Positions 17,938 through 27,765 are shown, counted from the first letter of the stretch. The stretch: 64,000 nucleotides of DNA from Saccharomycodes ludwigii (GCF_020623625.1 NC_060202.1:514501-578500); one strand, 5' to 3'. Numbers and translations: made by a program. The notes: generated from the letters alone by a model not told the origin.

Positions 17938-19413
17938 ATGCTAAGAAGCAGTATTACTCAATCCACTAGTAAAAACACTAGTAGAATATTAAATTCTCTG
18001 ATTAACAAACGCTACAATAATACTATTTCCTCCAAGGGTAAAATATTAAGTGTTTCCACTAACAACTCCGGGTTTACAACTGTTGAATTTCTTCCACCCA
18101 GTATTCCCGGCACAAATGGTGCCAATAAAGGCTCTGCTACAAATATCAAGCCACTAAAGGTTTGTTTAAATAATATCTTTCTAAGAGATGCTTCAAAATC
18201 ACCTAATTCAGTTAATCCGGTGACAAAACAAAAGTTGTTTAATACAGGGAGCCTATTGAAAAACATTGGGTTCCATTGTCAGCCTAAGAGAATCCAAGTT
18301 TCGGAGTGTGGTGGGTTTGTTAACATTGAATGGAACGATGGAGATAAATTTATGTATCCATATAGATTTTTTGTCAAATATTCTGGTTCTTCCGAAATCT
18401 CAAAATTAAAAGATAATAAAATATTCCCTCATAGACAAATATTGTGGGATTCTACAAAATTGCAGCAACAGATGACTACTGATGACGGGTTGACCGTGGA
18501 TTATGAAAAGTTTATGAACGATGACTATGTTCAATATTTGACGTTATTAAACATGAATAAGTATGGTTTGGCGTTTATCAAAAATGTGCCAGCTGTGAAT
18601 AGTAGTAGCAATTCACCTGATAATGACTCCGTTTTGGTTAGCATAGTTGACAAAATTGGTGGTTTTGTTGTTCCAACAGTGTACGGCAACGTTTTTAAAT
18701 TTGATGCAACAAACACCGACACTAATACACATACAAATATTGCATTTTCTGAGGGCAAGTTACCCTTACACAATAGTCTAACATATTTGGAAAATACCCC
18801 TGGCTGGCACTTGTTACATTCAATTAAAAATGTTGGTGATGAATTGGAAGGTGTAAATTATTTTGTTGATGGATTTAACGCTGCTAAATACGTTCGTGAA
18901 TTGGATACAGCTGCATATCAAGCTTTGACGAATGTTCCGATTAACTTCCGTTTCAGACAAGGTGACAGGAGATATTATCAATCTAAGCCACTCATCCAAG
19001 AGCATGAATCTGATAATAATAATGTTTTGTTGTCTTCATACAATGAACTTATTAAGGAAATCAATTATTCGCCACTAAACCAAGCACCATTTACATTTGG
19101 GATTTGGAACAAAGGCACGAACGGCGATGCAGTTGTTACAGATAAAAATAAATTAACACAACGATTTGAATTTGAAGATTTCTTACGGGGTTTGGAGACT
19201 TTTGAAGATTTTATTGATAAGCCTGACAATCAATTCCGAATTAAGACACCATCCAATACGGTGGTCATTTTTAATAACAGACGTGTTTTAGCAGGTAGAA
19301 GTGGGTTCGGAAAGAGTAACAGGGTTATGAACGGCTGTTTCATGGATAACGATCCTACCATTAGTAGACTAATTTATTTGGAGGAAAAGTATGGTAAGAA
19401 AAACTTGACCTGA
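17938..19413 (+). CDS. AIM17: Aim17-like gamma-butyrobetaine-dioxygenase family protein, probable pseudoenzyme
   Basis: 491 residues. The order is a likely mitochondrial presequence (residues 1-25, Arg/Ser-rich, no acids), the N-terminal DUF971-type domain with FLRDASKSP (about 80-150), then a TauD-fold 2-oxoglutarate oxygenase domain (about 200-485). Family enzymes hold iron with an HxD pair and a distal His. Here the HxD site is H278-N279-S280 (LPLHNSLTY) and the distal position is Ala452 (NRRVLAGRS) where relatives have VLHGR. Two of three ligands are therefore absent although the rest of the fold is well kept, which suggests a non-catalytic or re-purposed protein. It lies next to SPO11, as in S. 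cerevisiae. Confidence 0.85.
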   Translation: MLRSSITQSTSKNTSRILNSLINKRYNNTISSKGKILSVSTNNSGFTTVEFLPPSIPGTNGANKGSATNIKPLKVCLNNIFLRDASKSPNSVNPVTKQKLFNTGSLLKNIGFHCQPKRIQVSECGGFVNIEWNDGDKFMYPYRFFVKYSGSSEISKLKDNKIFPHRQILWDSTKLQQQMTTDDGLTVDYEKFMNDDYVQYLTLLNMNKYGLAFIKNVPAVNSSSNSPDNDSVLVSIVDKIGGFVVPTVYGNVFKFDATNTDTNTHTNIAFSEGKLPLHNSLTYLENTPGWHLLHSIKNVGDELEGVNYFVDGFNAAKYVRELDTAAYQALTNVPINFRFRQGDRRYYQSKPLIQEHESDNNNVLLSSYNELIKEINYSPLNQAPFTFGIWNKGTNGDAVVTDKNKLTQRFEFEDFLRGLETFEDFIDKPDNQFRIKTPSNTVVIFNNRRVLAGRSGFGKSNRVMNGCFMDNDPTISRLIYLEEKYGKKNLT

Positions 19414-19832
19414 AATTTTTTTATAAATCTCTTTTGTTTTTTTTTTTTTTTTTTTTTTATATATACAGTCTAAAATTATAAATCAATGTCAAAGCTGAAT
19501 CTTTGTTGCTATGTTTCATTAGCCTTGTATTGTTGTTAAGTTTGAATCTATTATAGTAACATGTTTATGCAGTCAATTTATTCAAAAAACTTTTGTGTAT
19601 ATTGGGTGATGTTTGGGCGGCTATTTTTCTTGTCAAAAAAAAAAAAAAAATGGAATAAACCAAAATTTTTATTTTTAAAAAGTATTTTAATTTATCCTTA
19701 TATTCTCTTACATGTCAAACAACATCACTCTTAAAATTAAAATTCACTAAAAATGAAAAAAAAAAAAAAAAAAAAAAAATAAGGTAAAGTAAAATAAATA
19801 AACAAATAAAAAATAATAAAAAAAAAATTATT
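19414..19832. other. AIM17-SPO11 intergenic region
   Basis: Long T-run at 19436-19459 and A-runs at 19757-19779. It carries a near-perfect URS1 at 19614 and otherwise nothing recognisable. Confidence 0.55.
19614..19623 (+). promoter_or_regulatory. URS1 (Ume6) site upstream of SPO11
   Basis: TGGGCGGCTA differs at one position from the URS1 consensus TCGGCGGCTA and lies 210 bp upstream of the SPO11 start. In S. cerevisiae URS1 represses early meiotic genes in mitosis through Ume6 and activates them with Ime1. The placement before a meiosis-specific gene makes it credible. Confidence 0.7.
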
Positions 19833-21284
19833 ATGAATGTCAGTTTAAATCAATTAATTGACAAAATACCTAGTATTGAAAATAATGGTTTGCGTCAAAA
19901 CAGATCTTTATTAGTAAAACTTTTTGATACTTATTATGGAAATGGTAGCACCAATAAGAGTAGGGTACTTCATTTACATTCGCCAACACAAATTAATTTA
20001 AAGGATAATATAAACCAAATAATTGCTTCTATTAGCAACGGCATAGACTCTGGTGAAATAATAGAATTATATTTAAATATACCTGATAATTTAAGATCTT
20101 CTTACTATAGGAACGATAAAAAGAGAAGAAAGGGGAAACAGACGACAAAAATAGTCTTAGAAGATGATTCCCTTGAAAAATGTGACAACAATAAAAATAA
20201 AAATGAATTTAATGATTCTCCTATCACTGTTTTACAATACCCGAATACTACACATTTAAATAGGACGAAGGTCAATGGGTTTTTTATGGTTTTATCCTTA
20301 TTAAACACTATAGAAAACAATCTATTATCTAGTGATGGTAATATTATACCGTTGAAATATATGACTGTTAGAGATATTTATTACCAGAACGTTAAGCTAT
20401 ACAATAAAAATCAAAAAAACGTAAATAGATGGTTAGATGTAATTGCATACAGCTTAAAATTACAAAATAAGTACAAATTAGGAATTATAGCTTCGCCAAA
20501 GGGTCTTGTATATTCACCAACATGGGATTTAATCTTACATAATAATAGTAACAAAACTAGCACAACTATTTCTTGTGGCAAGACACAATTGATCCCATAT
20601 TGTGTGATTGATGATGATATTGGAATATCATTAAGGGTTGATGAGAAGCATTATTCAAAAAAGTTGAGAGGCATAGTTGTTTTTGAAAAGGACGCAATTT
20701 TCAACTATTTTGTTAGTAACAATTGTGTCGCGAATAGTAATCAGGAATGGATTTTTATTACTGGCAAGGGTTATCCTGATTTGGCCACAAAGAAGATGGT
20801 AGAAAAACTATATAACTATTTTTCTGGTGGTAACAATAATGGCAAGATAATAACAATTAATTTTTTTGGTGATTGTGATCCATATGGAATAAATATTATT
20901 GATAAATATTTACAGTTGTTTCCCAGCATTTCTAATACAACTGTTGTGGAGTATAAAGGTGTTTACTTGTTAGAAATATTAAATCCAAGACAATCTGTTT
21001 CCTCATATACTGGTGTATTTGGCACAATTTGCGACAATGGGCTGAATTCTGCAAATGAGACAATTAGTGATTTTGGTGGTTTCCAATTTATGCAATTGAC
21101 TTCAAATGATTTCCAAATGGGTCAAAGGTTGTTAAAAAAGTTAGTTAGCAGGAAGGATCAACATTTGAACACTAAGATGATAATTGAATTACAAAGACAA
21201 TTGTTTTTCAACGTTAAGGGAGAAATGAATGTTGTTGAAAATTGTAATTTTCAATCTTATTTTTATAGCAAATTACTTTTATAG
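19833..21284 (+). CDS. SPO11: Meiotic double-strand break transesterase Spo11
   Basis: 483 residues (S. cerevisiae 398). A 5Y-CAP domain carries the catalytic tyrosine in TVRDIYYQNVKLY; Tyr184 aligns with Tyr135 of S. cerevisiae. The Toprim domain keeps its metal ligands: Glu285 in VVFEKDA and Asp347/Asp349 in FFGDCDPYGINII, plus GKGYPD. All residues needed for cleavage are present, so the protein should be active. Extra length comes from a charged Lys/Asn insertion at residues 93-128 and a few Asn-rich loops. URS1 upstream fits early meiotic expression. The neighbour AIM17 is the same as in S. cerevisiae. Confidence 0.95.
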   Translation: MNVSLNQLIDKIPSIENNGLRQNRSLLVKLFDTYYGNGSTNKSRVLHLHSPTQINLKDNINQIIASISNGIDSGEIIELYLNIPDNLRSSYYRNDKKRRKGKQTTKIVLEDDSLEKCDNNKNKNEFNDSPITVLQYPNTTHLNRTKVNGFFMVLSLLNTIENNLLSSDGNIIPLKYMTVRDIYYQNVKLYNKNQKNVNRWLDVIAYSLKLQNKYKLGIIASPKGLVYSPTWDLILHNNSNKTSTTISCGKTQLIPYCVIDDDIGISLRVDEKHYSKKLRGIVVFEKDAIFNYFVSNNCVANSNQEWIFITGKGYPDLATKKMVEKLYNYFSGGNNNGKIITINFFGDCDPYGINIIDKYLQLFPSISNTTVVEYKGVYLLEILNPRQSVSSYTGVFGTICDNGLNSANETISDFGGFQFMQLTSNDFQMGQRLLKKLVSRKDQHLNTKMIIELQRQLFFNVKGEMNVVENCNFQSYFYSKLLL

Positions 21285-21973
21285 TGAATGAAGGGTTTAA
21301 TTAAACTGACATATTAGTAGATTTGAAGCCAATGAATTCAAATTGAAATATGCAATTTTTTACCAAATGAATGCCAGAAAGAACTAAACTATAAAGAGAG
21401 TTGGAAGTATAAGTACAGTTTGTTTCAAAATACGATGACTTTAATCTTGATGTATAATTTTGAAAAATTACAGATTAATTTATGAATGGTAGGTGAATCA
21501 AATAATATCCAGAAAGCCCTATAGTTAGGGCTGTTTTAGTAAAAAAAATTTTTTTTCTTTCTTTCTTTCTTAATTTGTGATTATGCCACTGAAAATACCG
21601 TAGATAGATTTGTACTAACAAGTAACGTCAATTTGCTACGTGTTATTATTAAAATTTTTTTTTTTTTTCCTTTATTTATTTTGTTTTTGTTTTTGTTTTT
21701 GTTTTTGAATTTTTATTTTTTTTTTTTCTTCTTTTTCTTTTGATCTCACACACATTTCTTTCTTTTTCTATATGTGGATCTTGCTCACATAGTTTAATAT
21801 TGTAATAATAATTTAGTTTAATTTTTTTTTCTTTCCACCTGCTGGTGTTGGTGCCATGTTTACGAAAAGCATTGGTACATACACAATATATAATCACTTA
21901 GTATTGATTGTATACACTTTACTTTAAAAATTAAAAGAAAATTAGAGAGCAATTTACTATCGTGAAAACTGCA
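21285..21973. other. SPO11-p24 intergenic region
   Basis: About 240 bp of mixed sequence, then the hairpin at 21525-21542 followed by A- and T-runs, then (TTTTTG)n near 21678-21706. No frame or known RNA was recognised, although the mixed-sequence part is less A/T-simple than most spacers here. Confidence 0.5.
21525..21542. terminator. Short perfect hairpin followed by A/T tracts
   Basis: AGCCCTA and TAGGGCT form a 7-bp perfect stem around a TAGT loop. A run of A then T (21542-21562) follows. It is shaped like a terminator, but Pol II terminators in yeast are not hairpin-based, so its role is open. Confidence 0.35.
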
Positions 21974-22642
21974 ATGTATAATAATAATAATAACAATAAC
22001 AAAGTGCTCATTTTCATTTCTGTACTTTTAACTACATTACTATCACATGTATTAGGTAACACAGAAGGTAGTAGTTCCTACTCTCCAGTGGTTATTTCCT
22101 TGCCATCATTTACAAAAGAATGTTTTTACCATGATTTGCTAAGTGATGATGACGCTTTGGTGGTTAGTTATCAGGTTTTAACTGGTGGGAATTTTGAAAT
22201 TGATTTTGAAATAACTGCTCCAGATGGATCCATAATCATTACAGAGCATCAAAAAAAATATTCTGATTTCTTGTTGAAGTCGTTTGGCTTAGGACAGTAT
22301 ACTTTTTGTTTCAGTAATAGTTATGGTACTGCTTTGAAAAAAGTGGAAATTACCTTAGAGCCGGAAAAAACAATGGATTATTTGAATACTGAAAAGGAAA
22401 ACCCGGAAGATATGATTGCCAATAATGCAGTTGAAGAAATTGATAGAAATTTAGGCAAGATTACCAAATTGATGAATTATTTAAGAGCTCGGGAATGGAG
22501 AAATATGTCCACTGTTGAGTCCACTGAAAGTAGAATTATTTGGCTGTCCATTTTAACGATGTCTTTGATGGTTGGTGTCAGCGTCTTACAAACACTGTTA
22601 ATACAATTTTTGTTTAAAGACCGTCAAAAGAATTTTGTGTAG
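21974..22642 (+). CDS. ERP4: p24-family cargo receptor, gamma type (Erp2/Erp4-like)
   Basis: 222 residues from the ATG at 21974; the frame extends to a GTG at 21962 but that is not a eukaryotic start. It has a signal peptide (VLIFISVLLTTLLSHVLG), a GOLD domain with the paired cysteines of ECFYHDL and QYTFCFSNS, and then a coiled-coil (about 145-180). It ends with a single membrane span and a short cytosolic tail, FLFKDRQKNFV. FEIDFEITAPDG resembles the gamma subfamily Erp2/3/4. p24 proteins form hetero-oligomers in COPII/COPI vesicles and load GPI-anchored cargo. ERP4 is next to PET127 in S. cerevisiae, and PET127 is close by here, which favours Erp4; the exact paralogue is uncertain. Confidence 0.82.
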   Translation: MYNNNNNNNKVLIFISVLLTTLLSHVLGNTEGSSSYSPVVISLPSFTKECFYHDLLSDDDALVVSYQVLTGGNFEIDFEITAPDGSIIITEHQKKYSDFLLKSFGLGQYTFCFSNSYGTALKKVEITLEPEKTMDYLNTEKENPEDMIANNAVEEIDRNLGKITKLMNYLRAREWRNMSTVESTESRIIWLSILTMSLMVGVSVLQTLLIQFLFKDRQKNFV

Positions 22643-23117
22643 ATGGCTTATTTAATTGTTAACTCTATTATTTGTGTTGTTTTATATCTATACTTTGAGC
22701 ACCAACCTTTTTTTTTTTTTTTGTATATAACAAATCTAACTCTTCCTCTTTCAATCTCAATTGCTTTAACGATATTATGTAATTTTTACAGATTGATTTG
22801 TTTGCTGTTTGTTCGGGTAAGTTTTGGTGTGGGATTCATTCCGCGCAGGGTTATTAAAATATAATTTTATTCCAACTTTTCCAATTGTAATTTTCCTTGG
22901 AATGGAAATCAATTTTTTTTTATTTTTTTTCTCAGTAATAAAAAATACTGAAAGTTTCTGCCAGCTTTGTTTTAAACCTTTGCCACCTTAAAACCACTAC
23001 AATCTATTTTATTTCTTTTATCCCCAAAAAAGAAGGAAGAACTACAACATACAGAAGAAAACAAAAACAAAAAACAAAAAACAAAAAACAAAAAAAATAA
23101 AAATAAAATAAAACAGG
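22643..23117. other. p24-RPN7 intergenic region
   Basis: The p24 3' end plus the RPN7 promoter with a perfect PACE element. An (AAAAAC)n run near 23060-23095 precedes RPN7. A 73-codon frame directly after the p24 stop is judged chance. Confidence 0.55.
22979..22987 (-). promoter_or_regulatory. PACE element (Rpn4 site) upstream of RPN7
   Basis: TTTGCCACC, the complement of the proteasome-associated control element GGTGGCAAA, a 9/9 match 131 bp upstream of the RPN7 ATG. Rpn4 coordinates proteasome subunit genes through this site in S. cerevisiae. Confidence 0.85.
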
Positions 23118-24380
23118 ATGTCTAATCAAAAGGAAAATAAAAAAAAAAGAGCTACAGAACCCGTTGTTAAAAGAGTCCCAAATTATGAAGTATCTGAATT
23201 GGCATTCCTTTTGGAAATATCAAACGAACCAACTTCAAGCACTACCACTAATGATTTAATCGCCAAGATTGAAAAAGATTCCATGGCACCATATTATAAA
23301 TATTTAAAAGAAGAGAAAAAGGTGACTGCATTGGTATGGGATGAAAAACTATATTCTAAAATGCTTGAAGAAAATGCAAACAAGATTGAAGAGTTGAGGA
23401 AAATTATAGCTAAAATAGAAGAGGACGATGAGGGTGAATTAGAAAGAGCCCAATCTTGGGTTAATTTGGGCGAGTATTATGCTCAGATTGGTGATTTTGA
23501 TAATGCAATTGAAGTTTTAACTAAAGCTATGGATGTTGCCGTCAGTTCTGGTGCCAAAATTGATATCATGTTGACGATAACGAGATTAGGATTTTTCTAT
23601 AATGACCAAAACTTTGTTAAAAACAAATTGGAACAAGTTAATGGATTAATTGAAAAAGGCGGTGACTGGGAAAGAAGAAATAGATACAAAACTTACAAAG
23701 GTATTCATTGCTTAGCGACTAGAAACTTTAAGGAGGCTTCTCAGTTGTTGGTTGATTCTTTAGCCACTTTCACCTCATTAGAGCTAACTTCTTATGAAAA
23801 CATTGCCACCTACGCATCTGTTGCCGGCCTTTTTTCCCTAGATAGAACTGACTTAAATGTCAAAATTATCAACTCACCAGAAATTTTATCTATGCTAAAC
23901 ACTACACCAGCTTTACAATCCATATCATCATTAACCATTTCCTTATATACTTCTGACTACCAAAGTTATTTCCCCTTTTTATTGGAAACTTATGATAATG
24001 TTTTAATACCATGTAAATATTTAAACAAACATGCGGATTATTTCATTAGGGAAATGAGAAGAAAGGTATATGCACAACTATTAGAGTCATATAAAACATT
24101 ATCTTTGAAGTCCATGGCCCAATCTTTTGGAGTTTCCGTTGAGTTTTTGGACAACGACTTATGTAAGTTCATTCCTAATAAACAATTGAGCTGCGTTATT
24201 GATAGAGTCAATGGGGTTGTAGAAACTAACAGACCAGATAATAAAAACGCTCAGTATCATACTTTAATCAAACAGGGAGACAGTTTATTAACTAAGTTGC
24301 AAAAATATACTGCTGCTGTTAGATTAACCGGTGATAATGTAGCAACTAAAGTTGTTACTGGTGGTGTGGCTAATAACTGA
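23118..24380 (+). CDS. RPN7: 26S proteasome lid subunit Rpn7
   Basis: 420 residues, against 429 in S. cerevisiae. TPR-like helices (WVNLGEYYAQIGDFDNAIEVLTKAMD at about 113-138) are followed by a PCI domain in the C-terminal third (AQLLESYKTLSLKSMAQSFGVSVEFLDNDLCKFIPNKQLSCVIDRVNGVVETNRPD, about 315-375). These arrange Rpn7 in the horseshoe of lid subunits that holds the Rpn11 deubiquitinase. The PACE element in its promoter independently supports the assignment. Confidence 0.94.
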   Translation: MSNQKENKKKRATEPVVKRVPNYEVSELAFLLEISNEPTSSTTTNDLIAKIEKDSMAPYYKYLKEEKKVTALVWDEKLYSKMLEENANKIEELRKIIAKIEEDDEGELERAQSWVNLGEYYAQIGDFDNAIEVLTKAMDVAVSSGAKIDIMLTITRLGFFYNDQNFVKNKLEQVNGLIEKGGDWERRNRYKTYKGIHCLATRNFKEASQLLVDSLATFTSLELTSYENIATYASVAGLFSLDRTDLNVKIINSPEILSMLNTTPALQSISSLTISLYTSDYQSYFPFLLETYDNVLIPCKYLNKHADYFIREMRRKVYAQLLESYKTLSLKSMAQSFGVSVEFLDNDLCKFIPNKQLSCVIDRVNGVVETNRPDNKNAQYHTLIKQGDSLLTKLQKYTAAVRLTGDNVATKVVTGGVANN

Positions 24381-24413
24381 AGCGAGAATTATGTATATGT
24401 AATATGTATATAT

Positions 24414-24450
<37 letters not shown>

Positions 24451-24957
24451 CCTATATATTACTTATAGTTATATATTTTTAAGGATTTTTTTTATAGAAA
24501 GAGAGGGAGGGGGAAGATAAAATTCATGAAGATACTGCTTCCTTTAAAGGTATTTCTTATCTCTCAGTAGTGTGTAGTTTCGGTATACACATATGTTTAT
24601 ATTTTTAGTCAAAATAAAGTATAATTTGTTTTTTCAAAATATTCTATTTGCATTAGTGAAAAAAAGTTGAATTAAGGAGGATTCATAATGAGAATGGCTA
24701 TAATAATGTAAATTTCTAATTCTCATCACGAGGCCTCGATTTGTGGGTTTTTTTTTTTTTACAAATTACTGATTCTTTTTTGCAGCGGTATTCTACTATA
24801 TATTATATATATATATATCTTGACACTTGTTTATATAGGGTAATAGGTATCAACTCCGATACCAAATTCACCTAAAAATATGAGGAAATATATCCTTTAA
24901 AAATAACAATGCCAATTGTAGTTAATAAAGTTTAATCAAAAAAGCATTGGGAGGGAT

Positions 24958-24962
24958 AGGGG
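24958..24962 (+). promoter_or_regulatory. STRE (AGGGG), distal
   Basis: AGGGG, the Msn2/Msn4 stress response element, 656 bp upstream of CTT1. S. cerevisiae CTT1 is the classic STRE-controlled gene. A five-base motif occurs by chance, so the value lies in the gene it precedes. Confidence 0.45.
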
Positions 24963-25295
24963 ATGAAAGTGAAACAGGAAAAATACACTAGAACAAATAC
25001 AGCATTAATTAATTTATTTCCTTTCATTCATTTTTAATAATTTCATGTCAATATTTTTTTTTTTTCCCTCTCCGTATGAAATTTTATCCCTAACTTATAA
25101 AAAAAAAAAAAAAAAAAAAAATAATAATAATTCATCAATTAAAATAGTGACACGTAACAGTGTAATAATGAAATTTATAATACTAAATGCATATATGATA
25201 ATAATTAAGTAATATATATATATATATATTGATATTATTTATAGCAATAATGGAAATGTCGTAATAACAACCTAAAGGTTTCAATTATTTCACTA

Positions 25296-25300
25296 CCCCT
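25296..25300 (-). promoter_or_regulatory. STRE (CCCCT), proximal
   Basis: CCCCT 318 bp upstream of the CTT1 ATG, the usual distance for a yeast activator site. A third AGGGG lies at 24508. Confidence 0.55.
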
Positions 25301-25613
25301 TCTTTTTCTTTTTAGCTTCCCATATGTTCCTTAAAAGTTTTATTTCTGATCAATATGAAGCACATTTATTTGTTACATTAAACCTTTAAATACATATGCA
25401 TGTATATAAATACGACAAAATTAATGAAATATATCTTGAAAAAAAAGTTAGACTTTTATTTCCATTTCTTTCCCTTAATATCTTTAGTACCTTTTATCAT
25501 AAACTTTTCACAAATCTTTCTTTTCTACTTATATCTAAAGAAAAGAAGGGAAAAGGAAGGAAAAAAAAGGAAAAGAAAGGAAAATAAAAAAAGCTTAAAG
25601 TACAAGGACAAAT

Positions 25614-27305
25614 ATGATTACTGAAAACAGCAAGAAAGCAAATGTTTATTCGACTGCCAATGGGTTTCCTTATTTACACCATCCATACGGTGCAATGTAT
25701 TCCAAACCCAATGGCTCATTGTTATTAAGGGACGCTCATCTAATTGAATCCCTTGCTCATTTTGATAGAGAAAGGACACCGGAAAGAGTGGTTCATGCTA
25801 AAGGTGGGGGTTGTAGGTTTGAATTTGAATTAACTGATTCACTAAGTGATTTGACCATAGCTGCCCCATATCAAGAAGTTGGCTATAAATGTCCTGGTAT
25901 TGTTAGGTTTTCCACCGTTGGTGGCGAAACAGCTTCGCCAGACACTGCAAGGGATCCAAGAGGTGTTTCTTGGAAATTTTATACCAAATGGGGTAACCAC
26001 GATTGGGTTTTTAATAATACTCCTGTTTTCTTTATTAGAGACCCAAACAAGTTTCCCCACTTTATTCATACTCAAAAACGGTTTCCACAAAACAATTTGG
26101 GTCAAAGCTTCGACACCTCTATGTATTGGGATTATTTGACTCAAAACTTGGAATCTATCCATCAGATCACCTATATGTTTGGTGATAGAGGTACTCCTGC
26201 CTCCTGGGGAGAAATGAATTCCTATTCAGGCCACACCTTTAAATTTGTTAATAAAGACGGGATTTTCACCTATGTGCAATATCACATTCTTGCAGATGCT
26301 GGATTCAAGACATTGAGTAATGAAGAGGCAGCTAAATTGGCTGGAGAGAGCCCAGATTATAATCAAGCCTCATTGTTTACCGACTTGAACAATGGCAAGC
26401 ATCCTACATATACTTGTTATATTCAAACAATGACTTCTGAGCAAGCAGCCAACTTTAAATACTCTATTAATGATCTAACCAAAGTTTGGCCGCATAAGGA
26501 TTTCCCATTAAGAAGGTTTGGTAAGATTACTTTGACTGAAAACGTTGGAAACTATTTTTCAGAAATTGAACAGGTTGCCTTTTCTCCAAGTAATACTTGT
26601 ATCCCAGGCATCGATCCATCCAACGACCCGGTTTTGCAATCTAGATTATTTTCCTACCAAGATACACAAAGACATAGACTAGGTACTAACTATCAACAAT
26701 TGCCGGTCAATAGGCCTAATAATCTAGTTTGTCCATTTACTGGCAAATCTTATGCTGGCGAATGCCCATTCAACGCTGTAAATTTCCAAAAAAATGGACC
26801 CATGTGTTTTGATAATTATGGTTCTAATTCGAATTATATTTCCTCATTTGACAGAAACATCGAGTTTATTTCCAACCCATGTGATATTGTTCGGGAAAAA
26901 AGTAGTAATCCTTCACATTCCCTCTTTGAGGGTATTGTTTTGGATGAACAGACTAAAAAACATGTTGAAGATGAAATCTGTGTAAGATTGAAACAGCAAG
27001 CTGTTATTGAATCCAAAATTGATGAAGTTTTCTATGTCAGCGGAGTGAGTCAGCTAGATTTAGAACAACCAAGACGTTTATACGAAAAAGTTTATAATGA
27101 AGAAGACAAAAAGACTTTTGTTAAAAATGTTGTTTCACATGCCTCCAGAATCTCCAAAGAATATATTAAAGTAAGAGTTGCTCAATATTTTGGGTTATTA
27201 AATCAAGATTTAGGTAAAGCTATAGCTGAAGGTTTGAATGTTGAGTGGGAACCGATTACTTTTGGAAAATATGTTGAGAGTATTGGATTAGTTGAAACTA
27301 TTTAG
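25614..27305 (+). CDS. CTT1: Cytosolic catalase T
   Basis: 563 residues, practically the length of S. cerevisiae Ctt1 (562) and close to it throughout. The distal His61 is in RVVHAKGGGC, the distal Asn in VFNNTPVFF (134-135), and the haem-proximal Tyr in RLFSYQDTQRHRLG (about residue 348). The C-terminus reads VETI with no peroxisomal SKL-type signal, so it is the cytosolic catalase rather than Cta1. It decomposes hydrogen peroxide. STRE motifs upstream fit stress induction through Msn2/4. Confidence 0.95.
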   Translation: MITENSKKANVYSTANGFPYLHHPYGAMYSKPNGSLLLRDAHLIESLAHFDRERTPERVVHAKGGGCRFEFELTDSLSDLTIAAPYQEVGYKCPGIVRFSTVGGETASPDTARDPRGVSWKFYTKWGNHDWVFNNTPVFFIRDPNKFPHFIHTQKRFPQNNLGQSFDTSMYWDYLTQNLESIHQITYMFGDRGTPASWGEMNSYSGHTFKFVNKDGIFTYVQYHILADAGFKTLSNEEAAKLAGESPDYNQASLFTDLNNGKHPTYTCYIQTMTSEQAANFKYSINDLTKVWPHKDFPLRRFGKITLTENVGNYFSEIEQVAFSPSNTCIPGIDPSNDPVLQSRLFSYQDTQRHRLGTNYQQLPVNRPNNLVCPFTGKSYAGECPFNAVNFQKNGPMCFDNYGSNSNYISSFDRNIEFISNPCDIVREKSSNPSHSLFEGIVLDEQTKKHVEDEICVRLKQQAVIESKIDEVFYVSGVSQLDLEQPRRLYEKVYNEEDKKTFVKNVVSHASRISKEYIKVRVAQYFGLLNQDLGKAIAEGLNVEWEPITFGKYVESIGLVETI

Positions 27306-27765
27306 AAAGTTTTTTTTATAGCTATTCTAATGTTTAACATAATTGTTTAACTGTTTAATTGGTATTTATTTATACTGGCAGCCAAAATGTCAAAAAAAAA
27401 AAAAAAACTTTATGTGGCAATAAATAGTGGTTTTCTCTGCGGGTTTCATAAGAAACGAGAAAGAGAAAAACTTGCACGTGTTATTTAAAGAACTTTATAC
27501 GATTTGAGTTTTTCCTGGCAATATTCACTTGTATTAAATGTTTTTAAAGGGGAAAATTAATAAAAGGCTTGATGTCTGTATATATTTATATATGTTAGAC
27601 AGCCACAAATAAGCTATATTTATTTATTTATTTATTTATTTATTTGTCTTTATTTTACAAGTATAAAAACTTTATTTTAGTGAACAATAAAATAACAAAA
27701 TAAACAGACAAAAAAACAAACAAAAAAACAAATAAACAAACAAATAAACAAACAAATAATATCAA
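27306..27765. other. CTT1 / unknown membrane protein intergenic region
   Basis: Contains a (TTTA)n tract at about 27614-27643 and (AAAC/AAAT)n just before the next start (27715-27757). No gene is seen. Confidence 0.5.

Larger units (their letters stand above)
24381..25613. other. Long CTT1 upstream region
   Basis: 1.2 kb, unusually long for this window, with A-runs at 24417-24448 and 25099-25122, (TA)n at 24799-24818 and 25212-25229, and three AGGGG/CCCCT stress motifs (24508, 24958, 25296). I looked for snoRNA boxes around 24650-24790 and did not find a convincing set. Confidence 0.5.

Noticed and set aside
21962-21973. GTG start four codons before the p24 ATG; also GTG at 30559 and TTG at 11649 and 63938
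   Set aside because: Non-ATG starts are not used by default in yeast; the next ATG was taken, or for AVO1 the frame was left open to the window edge.
22643-22864. 73-codon frame starting at ATG directly after the p24 stop codon
   Set aside because: Hydrophobic because of a T-run; no domain, no separate promoter space. Taken as 3' UTR.
24650-24790. Possible C/D-box snoRNA upstream of CTT1 (CTGA near 24768)
   Set aside because: No good C box at the right distance and no terminal stem.
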